A DNA stretch of 64,000 bases, from positions 27,589-91,588 of the forward strand of contig JAQBQF010000135.1 in NCBI GenBank assembly GCA_028287115.1. Reading direction: 5' to 3'. The DNA is from Myxococcales bacterium (lineage in GTDB: Bacteria > Myxococcota_A > Polyangia > Haliangiales > Haliangiaceae). Under the pieces are notes generated by a model, which did not search any database, was not told where the DNA came from, and saw only the letters and a program-made list of their open reading frames with translations. Position 1 is the stretch's first letter, and every line of letters begins with the position of its first letter. The position numbers and the translations under genes were made by a program. Positions 1-9,800 of this stretch are shown here, in pieces.

Positions 1-969
1 CGACACGTCTCGGGGAATCCCCTGCAGCGAAAGTACGTGGATCCAGTAGAACATCCCGTCCGCGGCCGACATGTGGAGCATCGGCTCGCCGAGCAGGTAG
101 CGCTTCCCCGGGAAGTGCTCCGCGAGCGAGTCGATATGTGACAGGACAGCGATCTCGCCATCGCGAAGGCCCTCGTGCTCCATCGCGAACGAGAAGATGA
201 CATCGACCTCGCTCAAGGTCTTGGTGAGCGCGAGGTTATCGAAGGCATCACCGACGTGAAACTTGAGACGGTCTCCCACTCCTTGCGCCTGAGCGGACTT
301 GCGCGCCGCCTCGATCGCCTCCGGCGCGAGGTCAACGCCAACACCCGAGCGGTCAGCGCCACCCTTGACCCACTCGATCAAGAACTGGCCCGCGCCGCAG
401 CCAAGATCTGCAACTTTGCGCGCGCCCTTCCGTGCAAGCACGGCGAGCGGAACCATGTCCATGAACGACGCGGTGTTGAGCTTCGAACCGGCCGCGACGT
501 GATAGGAGTCGCGCGTGACCTCCTTGCCGTACGTGATCTTCTTCTCGAGCAAGCTGCGCGATTGCGTCATCAGGTGGCCGTAGCCGCCGATGTAGAAGCT
601 GATCGCGGCAAGGCTCGTCGGCGACATCGCCGCCGTGCCTTTGGGCGTGAGGCGAAATGTCTCGCCCGTCTCCTCCGCGAACAGACCTTGCGTCACGAAG
701 AAGCGAAGCAGGCCAAGCGTCTGAAAGTAATCGTAACCATTTCGGTCAGCGGCGTCCTTTGCTTGCAAGGAACCGCGCGCCGCGAGATCGCCGATGAGCT
801 TGGACTCGCTGAACGTAAACATCGCCGCGCCCAGCGCGAACCCTTGCACCGCGACGGACATCCCACTCGCCATCACATCGCGCAGAAGTTGATCCGCTTG
901 CGGCCCTGTCTCCACGGCGTGGACGGACCACGGTCCTTGGTGCTCGACGGGGAAAAACCTGGTGGGCAA
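1..969 (-). CDS. SAM-dependent methyltransferase, 3' end cut off by window
   Basis: A 323-codon reading frame runs off the left edge of the window. The motif VADLGCGAGQF (about residues 185-195) is the glycine-rich SAM-binding loop of class I methyltransferases, and an acidic GVGVDLAPEA segment follows where strand 2 should be. The N-terminal 150 residues look like the winged-helix/dimerisation part of O-/C-methyltransferases that act on small molecules. I chose the TTG start at 967-969 because AGGAG lies seven bases upstream and no ATG occurs earlier in frame. It is divergent from the aldolase-like gene across about 100 bases and may be a tailoring enzyme of the NRPS locus; its substrate cannot be read from the sequence. 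Confidence 0.75.
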   Translation of the reverse strand, partial: MPTRFFPVEHQGPWSVHAVETGPQADQLLRDVMASGMSVAVQGFALGAAMFTFSESKLIGDLAARGSLQAKDAADRNGYDYFQTLGLLRFFVTQGLFAEETGETFRLTPKGTAAMSPTSLAAISFYIGGYGHLMTQSRSLLEKKITYGKEVTRDSYHVAAGSKLNTASFMDMVPLAVLARKGARKVADLGCGAGQFLIEWVKGGADRSGVGVDLAPEAIEAARKSAQAQGVGDRLKFHVGDAFDNLALTKTLSEVDVIFSFAMEHEGLRDGEIAVLSHIDSLAEHFPGKRYLLGEPMLHMSAADGMFYWIHVLSLQGIPRDVS

Positions 970-1025
970 TTGTGGCTCCTAACTCTGGGCCGGGATGCTT
1001 CACGCGCACCTAACAGCCAGCGCGT

Positions 1026-1053
1026 TTGAAACTACCCTAGATGTTGTTAACAT
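1026..1053 (+). promoter_or_regulatory. Candidate sigma-70-like promoter for the aldolase/A-T-TE genes
   Basis: TTGAAA (1026-1031) and TAACAT (1048-1053) are separated by 16 bases. Transcription would start near 1060, just before the GTG at 1068, which favours that GTG over the ATG at 1041 inside the promoter. This is pattern matching only. Confidence 0.3.
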
Positions 1054-1067
1054 GGCCAGCAGCCATT

Positions 1068-2963
1068 GTGACGCGCCAGTTACGTATTCTCGATGCCACG
1101 ATTCGTGATGGTGGCTACATGGTGGATCACCATTTCTCGAGAATCGATCTCGCCACGCTCGTCGGCGGGCTCGATCGCGCGGGCCTGCCGTTGATCGAGG
1201 TCGGTCACGGCAATGGCGTTGGCTCGCAGTTCTTCAAAGATCCAAAGCTGCGTGTGAGCTCGATGCCGCTCGTCGATGACAAGAGCCACGCGCAGATCGC
1301 GCTGCGCGTCGCACGGCACGCACGCGTTGGTGTCGTGGTCACGGCGGGCAAGCGCTTCACCCCGATCGAGTACATCGATCAAGTCGCCGATCTCGGCTTC
1401 GCGTTCGTCCGGCTCGCCGTGATGCCCGACGAGATCGATGACGATCTGTTCGCCTACGTTCGGCGAATCAAAGACCGCGGCATGATCGCGTCGATCAACA
1501 TGATGCAGACCTACGCGAAGTCGCCATCGCACGTCGCCGAGCTCGCCGCTCGCGCCGCGGGTCATGGCGTTGACTGGTTCTATGTCGTCGACTCGGCCGG
1601 CGGCATGATGGTCGACGAGGTGAAGCAATACGTCAGCGCGATCCTCGCCGCCGCACCGGTCGAGGTCGGACTCCACGCGCACAACAACCTCGGATGCGCG
1701 ACGGCCAACTGTCTCGCTGCCGTCGAGGCAGGCGCGACGCTCGTCGACGGGACGCTCAACGGCATGGGCCGTGCGACCGGCAACCCCGCCACCGAGCAGC
1801 TCGCGGCCGCCTTGCGCGACCGCCTGGCCCACCAGGTCGATCTCGACGCACTCGTCGTCCTCGGCAACGCGATCCGCTCGCTATTTCAGGATGCCGGCAA
1901 CGACTCGTTCGACGCGATCTCGGGTGCCGCACTCGTCCACTCGCGCAACGTACCCAAGGTCCTCGAAGCGGCGCGCAAACGCGAACGATCTCCTGGCTCG
2001 TTCTTGATCGCCGTCGGCGTCGAAGCGCGGCGCCGCGGAATGATCATGGCGATGACCTACGGAGACGAGCTGTACGATACAGCGGCCGCAGCGTCCGTTC
2101 CCGCGCATCGCATGGAGCCCGGCGACGAGATGATCGAGGTCGCGAGCGAGGAGATCCTCGGACGCTGGAATGGCGGCCCGAAGCAAGCGATCGAAGAGCT
2201 CAGCCTGCGCAGCCGCCAGCGCCATCTCGAGTCGGTGGTCCATGTCTCGCGCGCGGCAGCGAGCTTGTGCGCTCGGCCGGTGCCATGGCAGAGCTCGGTC
2301 ATCGGTGTGACGATCCCGTGGTCCGATCGAGCCGCGAGCTGGGCGGTCGAGCCCGATCGGCTGCCTGACTTCGTGCTCGTAGATGAAGGCGACCCCGAGC
2401 CGCTGATCAAGGCCAACCTCGCCACATGGCGGCTCTCGTTCAGCGATCTCTACGCGCGAGCCGTCCAGGATCTCTGCTTGTCGCTGCGTAACGCGGCCTT
2501 CTCGTTGTGGTGTCCGGACGGCGCGGCGCGCGATGCCGAGCGGATGCTCGGCGGGCTTCCTCGTTCGACCGGCTCACGCCCCTCCGGCCCGATCGCGATC
2601 CTACTGGGAGATGACGACCGTCTCGACGCTCTGCTTGGCGCAGGTGATGTCGGCGTCCTCGTGGGCGCGCCGCATCCTGCGCGAGTCGACGCGGCCCGGC
2701 AGCGCGGTGCGCGCGTCGTCCAACCGAAGTGGGAGACCGCTGTCTCACAAGCCGCAGAATCTTTGATCGCACTCCATCGCGAGCTGTCCGGCGCCGAGTC
2801 TGCCGACGGTCTTGCATCCGGCGTGCAGGCATGTGGTCCGGGCCAAGCCAAGTGGGACCCGGAACGTGGGATGCTCCTCGAGGCTGACGATCCGGTCAGC
2901 GCCGCACAAAGAGCTGGCACCTCGTACGTCCGCTCGATCATTCGCGGCACGCGTCGGTTGTAA
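1068..2963 (+). CDS. DRE-TIM metallolyase (4-hydroxy-2-oxovalerate aldolase-like) with an unknown C-terminal half
   Basis: The first 290 or so residues are a DRE-TIM barrel of the HMG-CoA lyase / 4-hydroxy-2-oxovalerate aldolase family. Visible marks are RILDATIRDGGY at the N-terminus, the metal-binding GLHAHNNLG, and GTLNGMGRATGNP. Such enzymes cleave or form C-C bonds at 2-oxo acids with a divalent metal. The last 340 residues match no family I recognise, and the whole protein (631 aa) is nearly twice the usual aldolase length. The stop is five bases before the A-T-TE gene, so the two are probably co-translated, suggesting that the aldolase makes or processes the unit that module handles. 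The alternative start is ATG 1041; GTG 1068 better fits the family's short N-terminus and the promoter. Family is solid; substrate is unknown. Confidence 0.75.
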   Translation: MTRQLRILDATIRDGGYMVDHHFSRIDLATLVGGLDRAGLPLIEVGHGNGVGSQFFKDPKLRVSSMPLVDDKSHAQIALRVARHARVGVVVTAGKRFTPIEYIDQVADLGFAFVRLAVMPDEIDDDLFAYVRRIKDRGMIASINMMQTYAKSPSHVAELAARAAGHGVDWFYVVDSAGGMMVDEVKQYVSAILAAAPVEVGLHAHNNLGCATANCLAAVEAGATLVDGTLNGMGRATGNPATEQLAAALRDRLAHQVDLDALVVLGNAIRSLFQDAGNDSFDAISGAALVHSRNVPKVLEAARKRERSPGSFLIAVGVEARRRGMIMAMTYGDELYDTAAAASVPAHRMEPGDEMIEVASEEILGRWNGGPKQAIEELSLRSRQRHLESVVHVSRAAASLCARPVPWQSSVIGVTIPWSDRAASWAVEPDRLPDFVLVDEGDPEPLIKANLATWRLSFSDLYARAVQDLCLSLRNAAFSLWCPDGAARDAERMLGGLPRSTGSRPSGPIAILLGDDDRLDALLGAGDVGVLVGAPHPARVDAARQRGARVVQPKWETAVSQAAESLIALHRELSGAESADGLASGVQACGPGQAKWDPERGMLLEADDPVSAAQRAGTSYVRSIIRGTRRL

Positions 2964-2968
2964 CTCGG

Positions 2969-5563
2969 ATGTCCGTCCTCGACGTACTTGCCCAAGTCAC
3001 GGCTCGTTGCGCGGCCTCACCCGCGCTCGAGGACGTCGCACAGCGGCTCACATATGCGGAGCTCGACGCGCGATCGAATGCGATCGCTCTGCGTCTCGAA
3101 GCGCGGGACGTCGGTCCGGAAACACTCGTCGGCATCTGCACGCGGACGTCGGTGGAGACGATCGTCGCGATGATCGGCGTTCTGAAGGTAGGCGCAGCGT
3201 TCGTGCTCCTCGACATCACCTACCCAGCGCAGCGACTCGCATCGATGCTCGAAGATAGCGCCCTGCAGATCGTGCTCGTCGATCGCGCTTGCTACAACGC
3301 ACCCGTGCTGGCCGGCCTGGACCAGGTCGTGATCGGACGCGAAGGCGAGGCGAAACGCCCGCCTCCGCCGATCATCCTACCAGCGCACCTGGCGTACGTC
3401 GTGTTCACCTCCGGTTCCACCGGCCGGCCCAAGGGAGTTGCGGTCACTCACGCCGGACTACCGAACCTGATCGAGCGACAGATCGAGGCGTTCCAGATCG
3501 ATGCTGGAAGTCGCGTGTTCCAGTTTGCCCCGCTCGGCTTCGACGCCGTGGTCTCCGAGGTGTTCACCGCGTTGGCGGCGGGCGCGACGCTCTGCCTCGA
3601 GGAACGCACGCCGGGTTACGACATTCAGGAGATGCTCGTTCGGCGACGCATCAGCGTGGTGACACTTCCGCCTTCGTTGCTGCGCGTCTTGCCAGCGCAG
3701 AGCCTTCCCGCACTTCGAACCGTCGTGTCGGCCGGAGAAGCATGCTCGACAGACATCATCGAGCGCTGGGCGCCCGGACGCCTGATGCTGAACGCGTACG
3801 GCCCGAGTGAGTGCACCGTGTGCGCGACGATGAAGCAGATGTCCGGCCCCGAGGACTCGCCGACGATCGGGCGCGCGATGCAAGGCGTGGAGACATTCGT
3901 GCTCGACGCGGATCTGGTCCAGGTCGCGCCAGGCGAGACGGGCGAGCTCTATCTCGGTGGCAGCGCCGTGGCGCGTGGCTACGTCGGACTGCCCTACCTC
4001 ACCGCCGATCGGTTCATGCCGAATCCGTTCGCCGGGGACGGCTCGCGGATGTATCGGACGGGCGACGTCGTGCGGCTGCTCGACGATGGCGAGCTCGAGT
4101 ACGTCGGTCGAACCGACGACCAGATCAAGGTACGGGGGTTTCGCGTGGAGCCTCGAGAGATCGAGGATTCGCTGCGCGAGATGCCGGAGGTCAAGGACGT
4201 CGTCGTGCTTCCTCGGAGGCGGCCGACCGGCGAGATCACGCTCGTCGCGTACGTCCTGTGCCAGCCCGACCAGGTCACCGAGCTCGATCTCCGACACTTC
4301 TCGCAGATCCGGTTGGCGCATTTTCTGCGCCCGGCGGACTTCGTGCTGCTACCCGCCTGGCCGATGTCTCCCAACGGAAAGGTCGATCGCACGGCGCTCA
4401 AGAGCTTGCGACCGACCCTGACGATGCGCGCGGTAGCGCCGTCTAGCGACACCGAGCAGACGCTCGAGGCCATCGCACAAAGGCTCCTCGATCAAACCGA
4501 CGTCGACCTCGATCGAAGCTTTTTCGATCAGGGCGGAGATTCGATCGCGGCCGCACGATTCGTGATCGCGATCGCCGCCGCATTCAACCGCCGTCTTCCG
4601 GTAGGTACGCTGTTCGAGTGCCCGACCTTGCGGGCTCTCGCGCGGCACATCGATCGAGCGGTCGCGGAACCGCAGTCGACGCAGGAGCACACGATCGTGC
4701 GGCTCCGGACCGGCTCGTCGATGCCGCCGATCTGGATGCCCGCGCCCGTCCACGGCAACGCGCTGTGCTACATGCGATTTGCGAGCCTCCTCGGCCGGAA
4801 CCGGCGCTGCTTCGGTCTGCAGACCCCCGGCGTCGACGGCGAAGCGGAGCCGATGGATGACTTCGTGGCGCTCGCCGCCCATCAGGTGAAGACGATCCGC
4901 CAGCACCAGCCACGCGGTCCTTACGTTCTCGTCGGCTGGTCCATGGGCGGCAGCCTCGCGTTCGAGATGGCGGTGCAGCTCGAGCATGCCGGCGAAGTCG
5001 TCTCGAACCTCGTGCTGATTGGATCGACGGCTCCTTCGGAGGACCATCTCGAGGCCGCGCGCGCGACGATGAAAGGCTACGAGACCTGGCGCATGGCGTA
5101 TTTCTATCTGCGTTCGCTCGCGTTCTCGCTGGGCACGCCGATCGCGCTCGATTTCAACGAGTTCAGCCGGCTTTCGGACAATCAGGTATTCGGGCGATTC
5201 GTCTCGATCGTGCGACAGCTCGGAGCGCTCGGCGGCGAGATCGACGAGGAGCTCGCGAAGCGGTGGGTTGGCGTGATCCGCGCAAACCTCTTCGGATTTC
5301 AGCACCAGAAACCGAGCGGGAGGTTCCGTGGCCGCGTGTTGAAGATCGAGCCACTGGGGGCAAACCCCTTGTTCAAGGACGATCTGGTGAGTGAGCGTAA
5401 GGTCCCGCCCGGGCGCTGGGACGAGCTCCTCGCCGGTCCCGTCGAGACCCGCACCGTCGCAGGAAATCATTACACGCTGATGTTGGATCCGTGGGTCAGC
5501 GAGCCGGCATCGATCATCGACGAATGGCTCCGGTCCACCGGCGCGTTCAACCATCGCCCGTAA
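2969..5563 (+). CDS. NRPS termination protein, A-T-TE (no condensation domain)
   Basis: This 864-residue protein has an adenylation domain (about 20-490, core FTSGSTGRPKG near 146), a carrier domain (GGDSIAAA near 521, Ser for phosphopantetheine) and a type I thioesterase (GWSMGGS near 655). No C domain is present. Pocket residues read by eye against GrsA are D-A-S-T-V-A-A-V-C-K, which I recall as a tyrosine/phenylalanine-type code; Asp235 is kept, so an amino acid is expected rather than an aryl-pyruvate. The only TE among the NRPS proteins here makes this the likely last module, receiving its chain from a C domain ending another protein. It releases the product by hydrolysis or cyclisation. 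It lies five bases after the aldolase-like gene and shares its strand. Confidence 0.85.
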   Translation: MSVLDVLAQVTARCAASPALEDVAQRLTYAELDARSNAIALRLEARDVGPETLVGICTRTSVETIVAMIGVLKVGAAFVLLDITYPAQRLASMLEDSALQIVLVDRACYNAPVLAGLDQVVIGREGEAKRPPPPIILPAHLAYVVFTSGSTGRPKGVAVTHAGLPNLIERQIEAFQIDAGSRVFQFAPLGFDAVVSEVFTALAAGATLCLEERTPGYDIQEMLVRRRISVVTLPPSLLRVLPAQSLPALRTVVSAGEACSTDIIERWAPGRLMLNAYGPSECTVCATMKQMSGPEDSPTIGRAMQGVETFVLDADLVQVAPGETGELYLGGSAVARGYVGLPYLTADRFMPNPFAGDGSRMYRTGDVVRLLDDGELEYVGRTDDQIKVRGFRVEPREIEDSLREMPEVKDVVVLPRRRPTGEITLVAYVLCQPDQVTELDLRHFSQIRLAHFLRPADFVLLPAWPMSPNGKVDRTALKSLRPTLTMRAVAPSSDTEQTLEAIAQRLLDQTDVDLDRSFFDQGGDSIAAARFVIAIAAAFNRRLPVGTLFECPTLRALARHIDRAVAEPQSTQEHTIVRLRTGSSMPPIWMPAPVHGNALCYMRFASLLGRNRRCFGLQTPGVDGEAEPMDDFVALAAHQVKTIRQHQPRGPYVLVGWSMGGSLAFEMAVQLEHAGEVVSNLVLIGSTAPSEDHLEAARATMKGYETWRMAYFYLRSLAFSLGTPIALDFNEFSRLSDNQVFGRFVSIVRQLGALGGEIDEELAKRWVGVIRANLFGFQHQKPSGRFRGRVLKIEPLGANPLFKDDLVSERKVPPGRWDELLAGPVETRTVAGNHYTLMLDPWVSEPASIIDEWLRSTGAFNHRP

Positions 5564-5641
5564 CGACGACTTCGACGAACATTCGTTACATCAGCGGCCC
5601 GGTGGATCCACATGCGAGGTTCGAACCGGTGACAAGCTCCC

Positions 5642-5650
5642 TGATATAAT
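5642..5650 (+). promoter_or_regulatory. Extended -10 promoter candidate before the amidohydrolase
   Basis: TGATATAAT gives a perfect TATAAT with the upstream TG of an extended -10 element. No good -35 is seen, which extended -10 promoters can tolerate. GGAG at 5661-5664 then precedes the ATG at 5675. The perfect palindrome GGTTCGAACC at 5618-5627 sits just upstream and could bind a regulator. Confidence 0.4.
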
Positions 5651-5674
5651 GTTCGCAACAGGAGATACTGTCGA

Positions 5675-6790
5675 ATGACGACCGAAAACCGCCCGCGATT
5701 CATCGATGCGGATGCTCACATCTTCGAGCAGCTCGACATGTGGGACCGGATACCGAAGCCGTATCAGTCACGGATCGAGCATCGGTTTCCCGTCGAGGAT
5801 CCGTACTACCACAAGCGGATCTTCGACACGTACCTCGACGGTGAGCCGATCCCGACGTGGATGGGTCAAGACCGCTTGAAGCGATTTCGGCTGATCCCGC
5901 GCATGCTCAAAAAGTTTCCCGACGGTGCCCCCGGCATGGAACCGGAGCGGATGCTCAAGGACTTCGACATCGAAGGACTCGATGCCGCGGCGATCTATCC
6001 GACGCTCTGCTTGTTCGCACCGTGGATCCCCAAGCTCGGTGCCGGCTTCGCTTCGGCGATCGCGACCGCGTACAACGACTGGATCTACGATTTCTGTTCG
6101 GTCGATCGCCGTCGTCTCCGCCCGGTCGCCGTGATCTCGTTCCACGATGTCTCTTCGGCGCTAAAAGAGATCGAGCGGTGCGCCGCGCGCAACTTCGTCG
6201 GCGCGTTCATGCGCCCGAACCCGCTCTACAACCGCACGCTCGGCAGCGAAGATTATTTCCCGATCTACAAGGCCCTCGAGCAGGCGGGCATGACGGTCGG
6301 CATCCACGAAGGAAATTTCAGCCTGTTGCCAACCGCGGGCCTCGATCGCGTCAAGGATCAGGCGGGTCACCACATCGTCTGCCACCCGCTCGAGCAGATG
6401 CTCGCGTTCCTTTCGCTGTATCAGGCCGAAGTGTTCGCGAAGTTCCCGAAGCTCAACTTCCTGTTCCTCGAGTGCGGGACGCTGTGGGCACCGTACTGGA
6501 TCGAGCGGATGGATGCCGAGCTTCGCGAGTACCGCAGCAACCAGAGTGGACGCGCGCCGTCGGAGATCTTCCGCGACCAATGCTTCGTATCGACCGAGGT
6601 CGACGATCATTTTCTCCCGACGGTGTTGCAGCTCATGGGTGAAGACAACGTGCTCATGAGCACCGACTACCCGCACGACGAGTCGCACTACCCGAACTCT
6701 CACAAGCTGTTCATGGACCAGGCGATCTCGGAAGCTGCGCGCGACAAGGTCGGGCGCACCAACACGCTGCGCGCCTATCCGCGGTTCTAA
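5675..6790 (+). CDS. Amidohydrolase-2 family metal-dependent hydrolase/decarboxylase
   Basis: The 371-residue protein belongs to the amidohydrolase-related (ACMSD-like) TIM-barrel family. Visible metal-site elements are the N-terminal DADAH segment, the His in GIHEGNF, the His in CHPLEQM and the late Asp in STDYPHDES. Members cleave C-C or C-N bonds in cyclic or aromatic acids. It starts at an ATG with GGAG ten bases upstream and its own candidate promoter. It sits between the A-T-TE gene and a VOC-NRPS gene on the same strand, so a role in making or trimming a precursor is plausible, but the substrate is unknown. Confidence 0.75.
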   Translation: MTTENRPRFIDADAHIFEQLDMWDRIPKPYQSRIEHRFPVEDPYYHKRIFDTYLDGEPIPTWMGQDRLKRFRLIPRMLKKFPDGAPGMEPERMLKDFDIEGLDAAAIYPTLCLFAPWIPKLGAGFASAIATAYNDWIYDFCSVDRRRLRPVAVISFHDVSSALKEIERCAARNFVGAFMRPNPLYNRTLGSEDYFPIYKALEQAGMTVGIHEGNFSLLPTAGLDRVKDQAGHHIVCHPLEQMLAFLSLYQAEVFAKFPKLNFLFLECGTLWAPYWIERMDAELREYRSNQSGRAPSEIFRDQCFVSTEVDDHFLPTVLQLMGEDNVLMSTDYPHDESHYPNSHKLFMDQAISEAARDKVGRTNTLRAYPRF

Positions 6791-6837
6791 CGCGGTAATC
6801 AAGTGCCACAGACCGCCGGAGTCCGCCTGGTCCTCGC

Positions 6838-9800
6838 ATGATGATCCTGGCGCACGTCGATCTCGTGGTGAGAAACCTGGAGCGATCCTTGGCGTTCTAT
6901 GTGGAACGTCTCGGCTGCTCGATCGCCACAGACACGCTCATCGAGGGTCCGGCCGCCGGGTTTTATTCTACCGGGGACCCGGCAACGGCGGCGATGCGAC
7001 TCGTCTTGCTTCGGTTGCCGTCGGACGGCCAGGCGTTCGGCGGGATGATCGAGCTGATCGAGCTGCACGGCGAGCCGCCATCCGGTCCGGACGCCGAAGC
7101 ACCCGCTCCTCCTCGAGCTTACGGAATTCGTAACTTCACGCTCGCGGTCGAGGACTTGTCCCGAAGCCTTGCAGAGCTGCGCGCGAAAGGCGTCGTTCCG
7201 TGGCGTGAGGCCGTCATGGATCTGACGCATCGTGGCCAGGGCAAGATCGCGTTCATCGCGGATCCCGACGGAAACTGGATCGAGCTCGTGGAGGCACAGC
7301 CCCACAGGACCGTCGGCCCGAAGGTCGCCGATGCGCGACAACGGCAACAGCTCGTGACATGGAACGCCACCGCGCGCGACTACCCTCGCGAGCACATCCA
7401 CGAGGCCTTCGAGCGGCAAGCGGCGGTCGCGCCGTCGCGCACGGCCTTGGTGTTCGAGGCGCAGTCGCTGACATATGCCGAGCTCGACGCGCGCGCCAAC
7501 CAGCTCGCTCGCCATCTTCGAGCGCGCGGGATCGGGCCGGAGTCGCTCGTCGGGGTCGCGATGGAGCGGTCGGTCGAGATGGTCGTGTCGCTGCTCGCGG
7601 TGCTCAAGGCAGGTGCGGCGTACGTACCGTTCGATCCCGGTTACCCGAAGGACCGGCTCGAATACATGATCGGAGACGCCCGACCGGCGATCGTGCTGAT
7701 CCAGGAGGAGCTCCGCCGATCCTTGCCATTCGGCGACGGCCAGATCCTCGCGGTCGATTCGGCGTGGTCCGAGATCGCGGGACTGCCCGCGGATAACCTC
7801 GGCGTAGCGGTCCGGCCCGAGAACCTCGCGTACGTGATCTACACGTCCGGATCGACCGGCCGCCCGAAGGGCGCGATGAACACCCACGCGGGTATCGCGA
7901 ATCGCTTGCAGTGGATGCAGGAGCAGTACCGGCTCACGGCGGACGACCGGATCCTGCAGAAGACACCGTTCAGCTTCGACGTCTCGGTCTGGGAGCTGTT
8001 CTGGCCGCTCATGTACGGCGCGCGGTTGGTCGTGGCCAAGCCGCGGGGCCACCAGGATCCCGACTACCTGGTGAAGACGATCGTGGACGAGGGAATCACC
8101 ACGATCCACTTCGTTCCTCCGATGCTCGGTGTGTTCCTCGAAGCGGAGGCGATCTCGCGGTGCACCAGCCTGCGCTGCGTGATCGCGAGTGGCGAAGCGC
8201 TCCCCTTCAACCTCGTCGTACGGTTCCGAGAGCGACTCGGTGCCGCGCTTCACAACCTGTACGGCCCGACCGAGGCGTCGGTCGACGTGAGCCACTGGAC
8301 CTGCGAGCTCGACGGACCTCCGGTCGTTCCGATCGGCCGTCCGATCGCGAACCTGCGCCTGCACGTGCTCGACGCGAGCTTCGAGCCGGTTGCGATCGGT
8401 GTCGAAGGAGAGATCCACATCGCCGGTATCGGCCTCGCCCGCGGCTATCTCGATCGGCCGGCGCTCACCGCGGAACGCTTCGTGCCCGATCCGTTTTCGC
8501 CCGAGCCGGGCGGACGTCTGTACAAGACCGGCGATCTCGGCCGGTGGCGCGCCGACGGTGTGATCGAATATCTCGGCCGCAACGATCATCAAGTGAAGAT
8601 CCGCGGGTTCAGGATCGAGCTCGGGGAGATCGAAGCACAGCTCGCGCTGCATCCAGCGATCCGCGAGGTCGTCGTGATCGCGCGAGAAGACGCGCCCGGC
8701 GACAAGCAGCTCGTCGCATACATCGTCGGCAACGGCCTTACTCCTGACGTGGCGGAGCTGCGCGCCCATCTCGAGACCGAGCTACCGCCATACATGGTGC
8801 CGGCGGCGTTCGTGATGCTCGACGAGCTGCCGCTCACGCCCAACGGGAAACTGGATCGCAAGGCGCTGCGCGCGCCGGCGCACGACGTCGCGACGCGCTC
8901 GCACGAAGCTCCACGCGGGGACGTCGAGCAGGCGCTCGCGCGTCTCTGGGCCGAGCTGTTGCGGGTCGACCACGTCGGCCGCCACGATCACTTCTTCCAC
9001 CTCGGAGGCCATTCGCTGCTCGCGATGCGGCTGATCTCGCGCGTCCGCGAGCTGCTCGGCGTAGAGCTCTCGCTCTCGATGTTGGCCGAGGCGCCAACGC
9101 TCGGCGAGCTCGCCGCGCGAGTCGCAGCAAGCGGCCGCCGCGGCACCGTTGCCGGGCCGACCCCGCGTGCCGCACGAACCGGCGACTTCCCGGTGTTGCC
9201 CGCGCAGCGCCGGCTCTGGTTCGCAGACCAGATGGCACTGAGAAATTTCGACGTCGAGGCGATCACCATGTTCGGTGAGCTCGACGCGGAGGCACTTCGA
9301 GGAGCGCTCGATCACGTCACCCGCATTCATCCAGCGTTCGCGACCACCTTCGTGCTCGAAGCAGGTGTCCTCGTGCAGCGGATCGGACCGGCGGTAGACG
9401 CCGGACTCGAGATCGTCGACCTCGCCGGCGAAGATCGCGAGCGCGCCAGGATCGAGCTCGAGGACATCGAGCGCGGCGAGGCCGGCTTTCCGTGTGATGT
9501 CGAGGCCGGTCCGCTACACCGCCTCGTGCTGTGTCGACTCTCGGAGCAGGAGCACGTCCTGTTCGTCGGTTTTCATCACCTCATGATGGACGGCTGGTCG
9601 ATGCAGGTCTTCTTGGCCGACCTCGAGAACGAGTACCGTGCGGCGCGCGGAGCCGCTTCGCCGCCGCTGGTTTCGCCGCCGGTCGACTGCGCCGACGTTG
9701 CCCGATGGCGCGCCACCGACGCGCGTCGTCCAGCGCCGGACCTGGTGCGGTCTGTGATCGATTCTCTGCGGGGAGCGCCGCAGTTGCTCACGCTACGGTG

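Noticed and set aside
175..1029. Long plus-strand frame of 284 codons
   Set aside because: It is the antisense shadow of the methyltransferase, whose SAM motif and conserved fold are on the minus strand.
2969..5563. Aryl-pyruvate dimerising quinone/furanone synthetase
   Set aside because: Asp235 and a full Tyr/Phe-like amino acid code are kept, and eight C domains elsewhere need a final module.
5618..5627. GGTTCGAACC, resembling a tRNA T-loop
   Set aside because: No matching acceptor, D or anticodon arms around it; it is a simple palindrome before a promoter.
6799..8769. 656-codon minus-strand frame
   Set aside because: Antisense to the VOC-A part of an NRPS with clear core motifs; no domain of its own.
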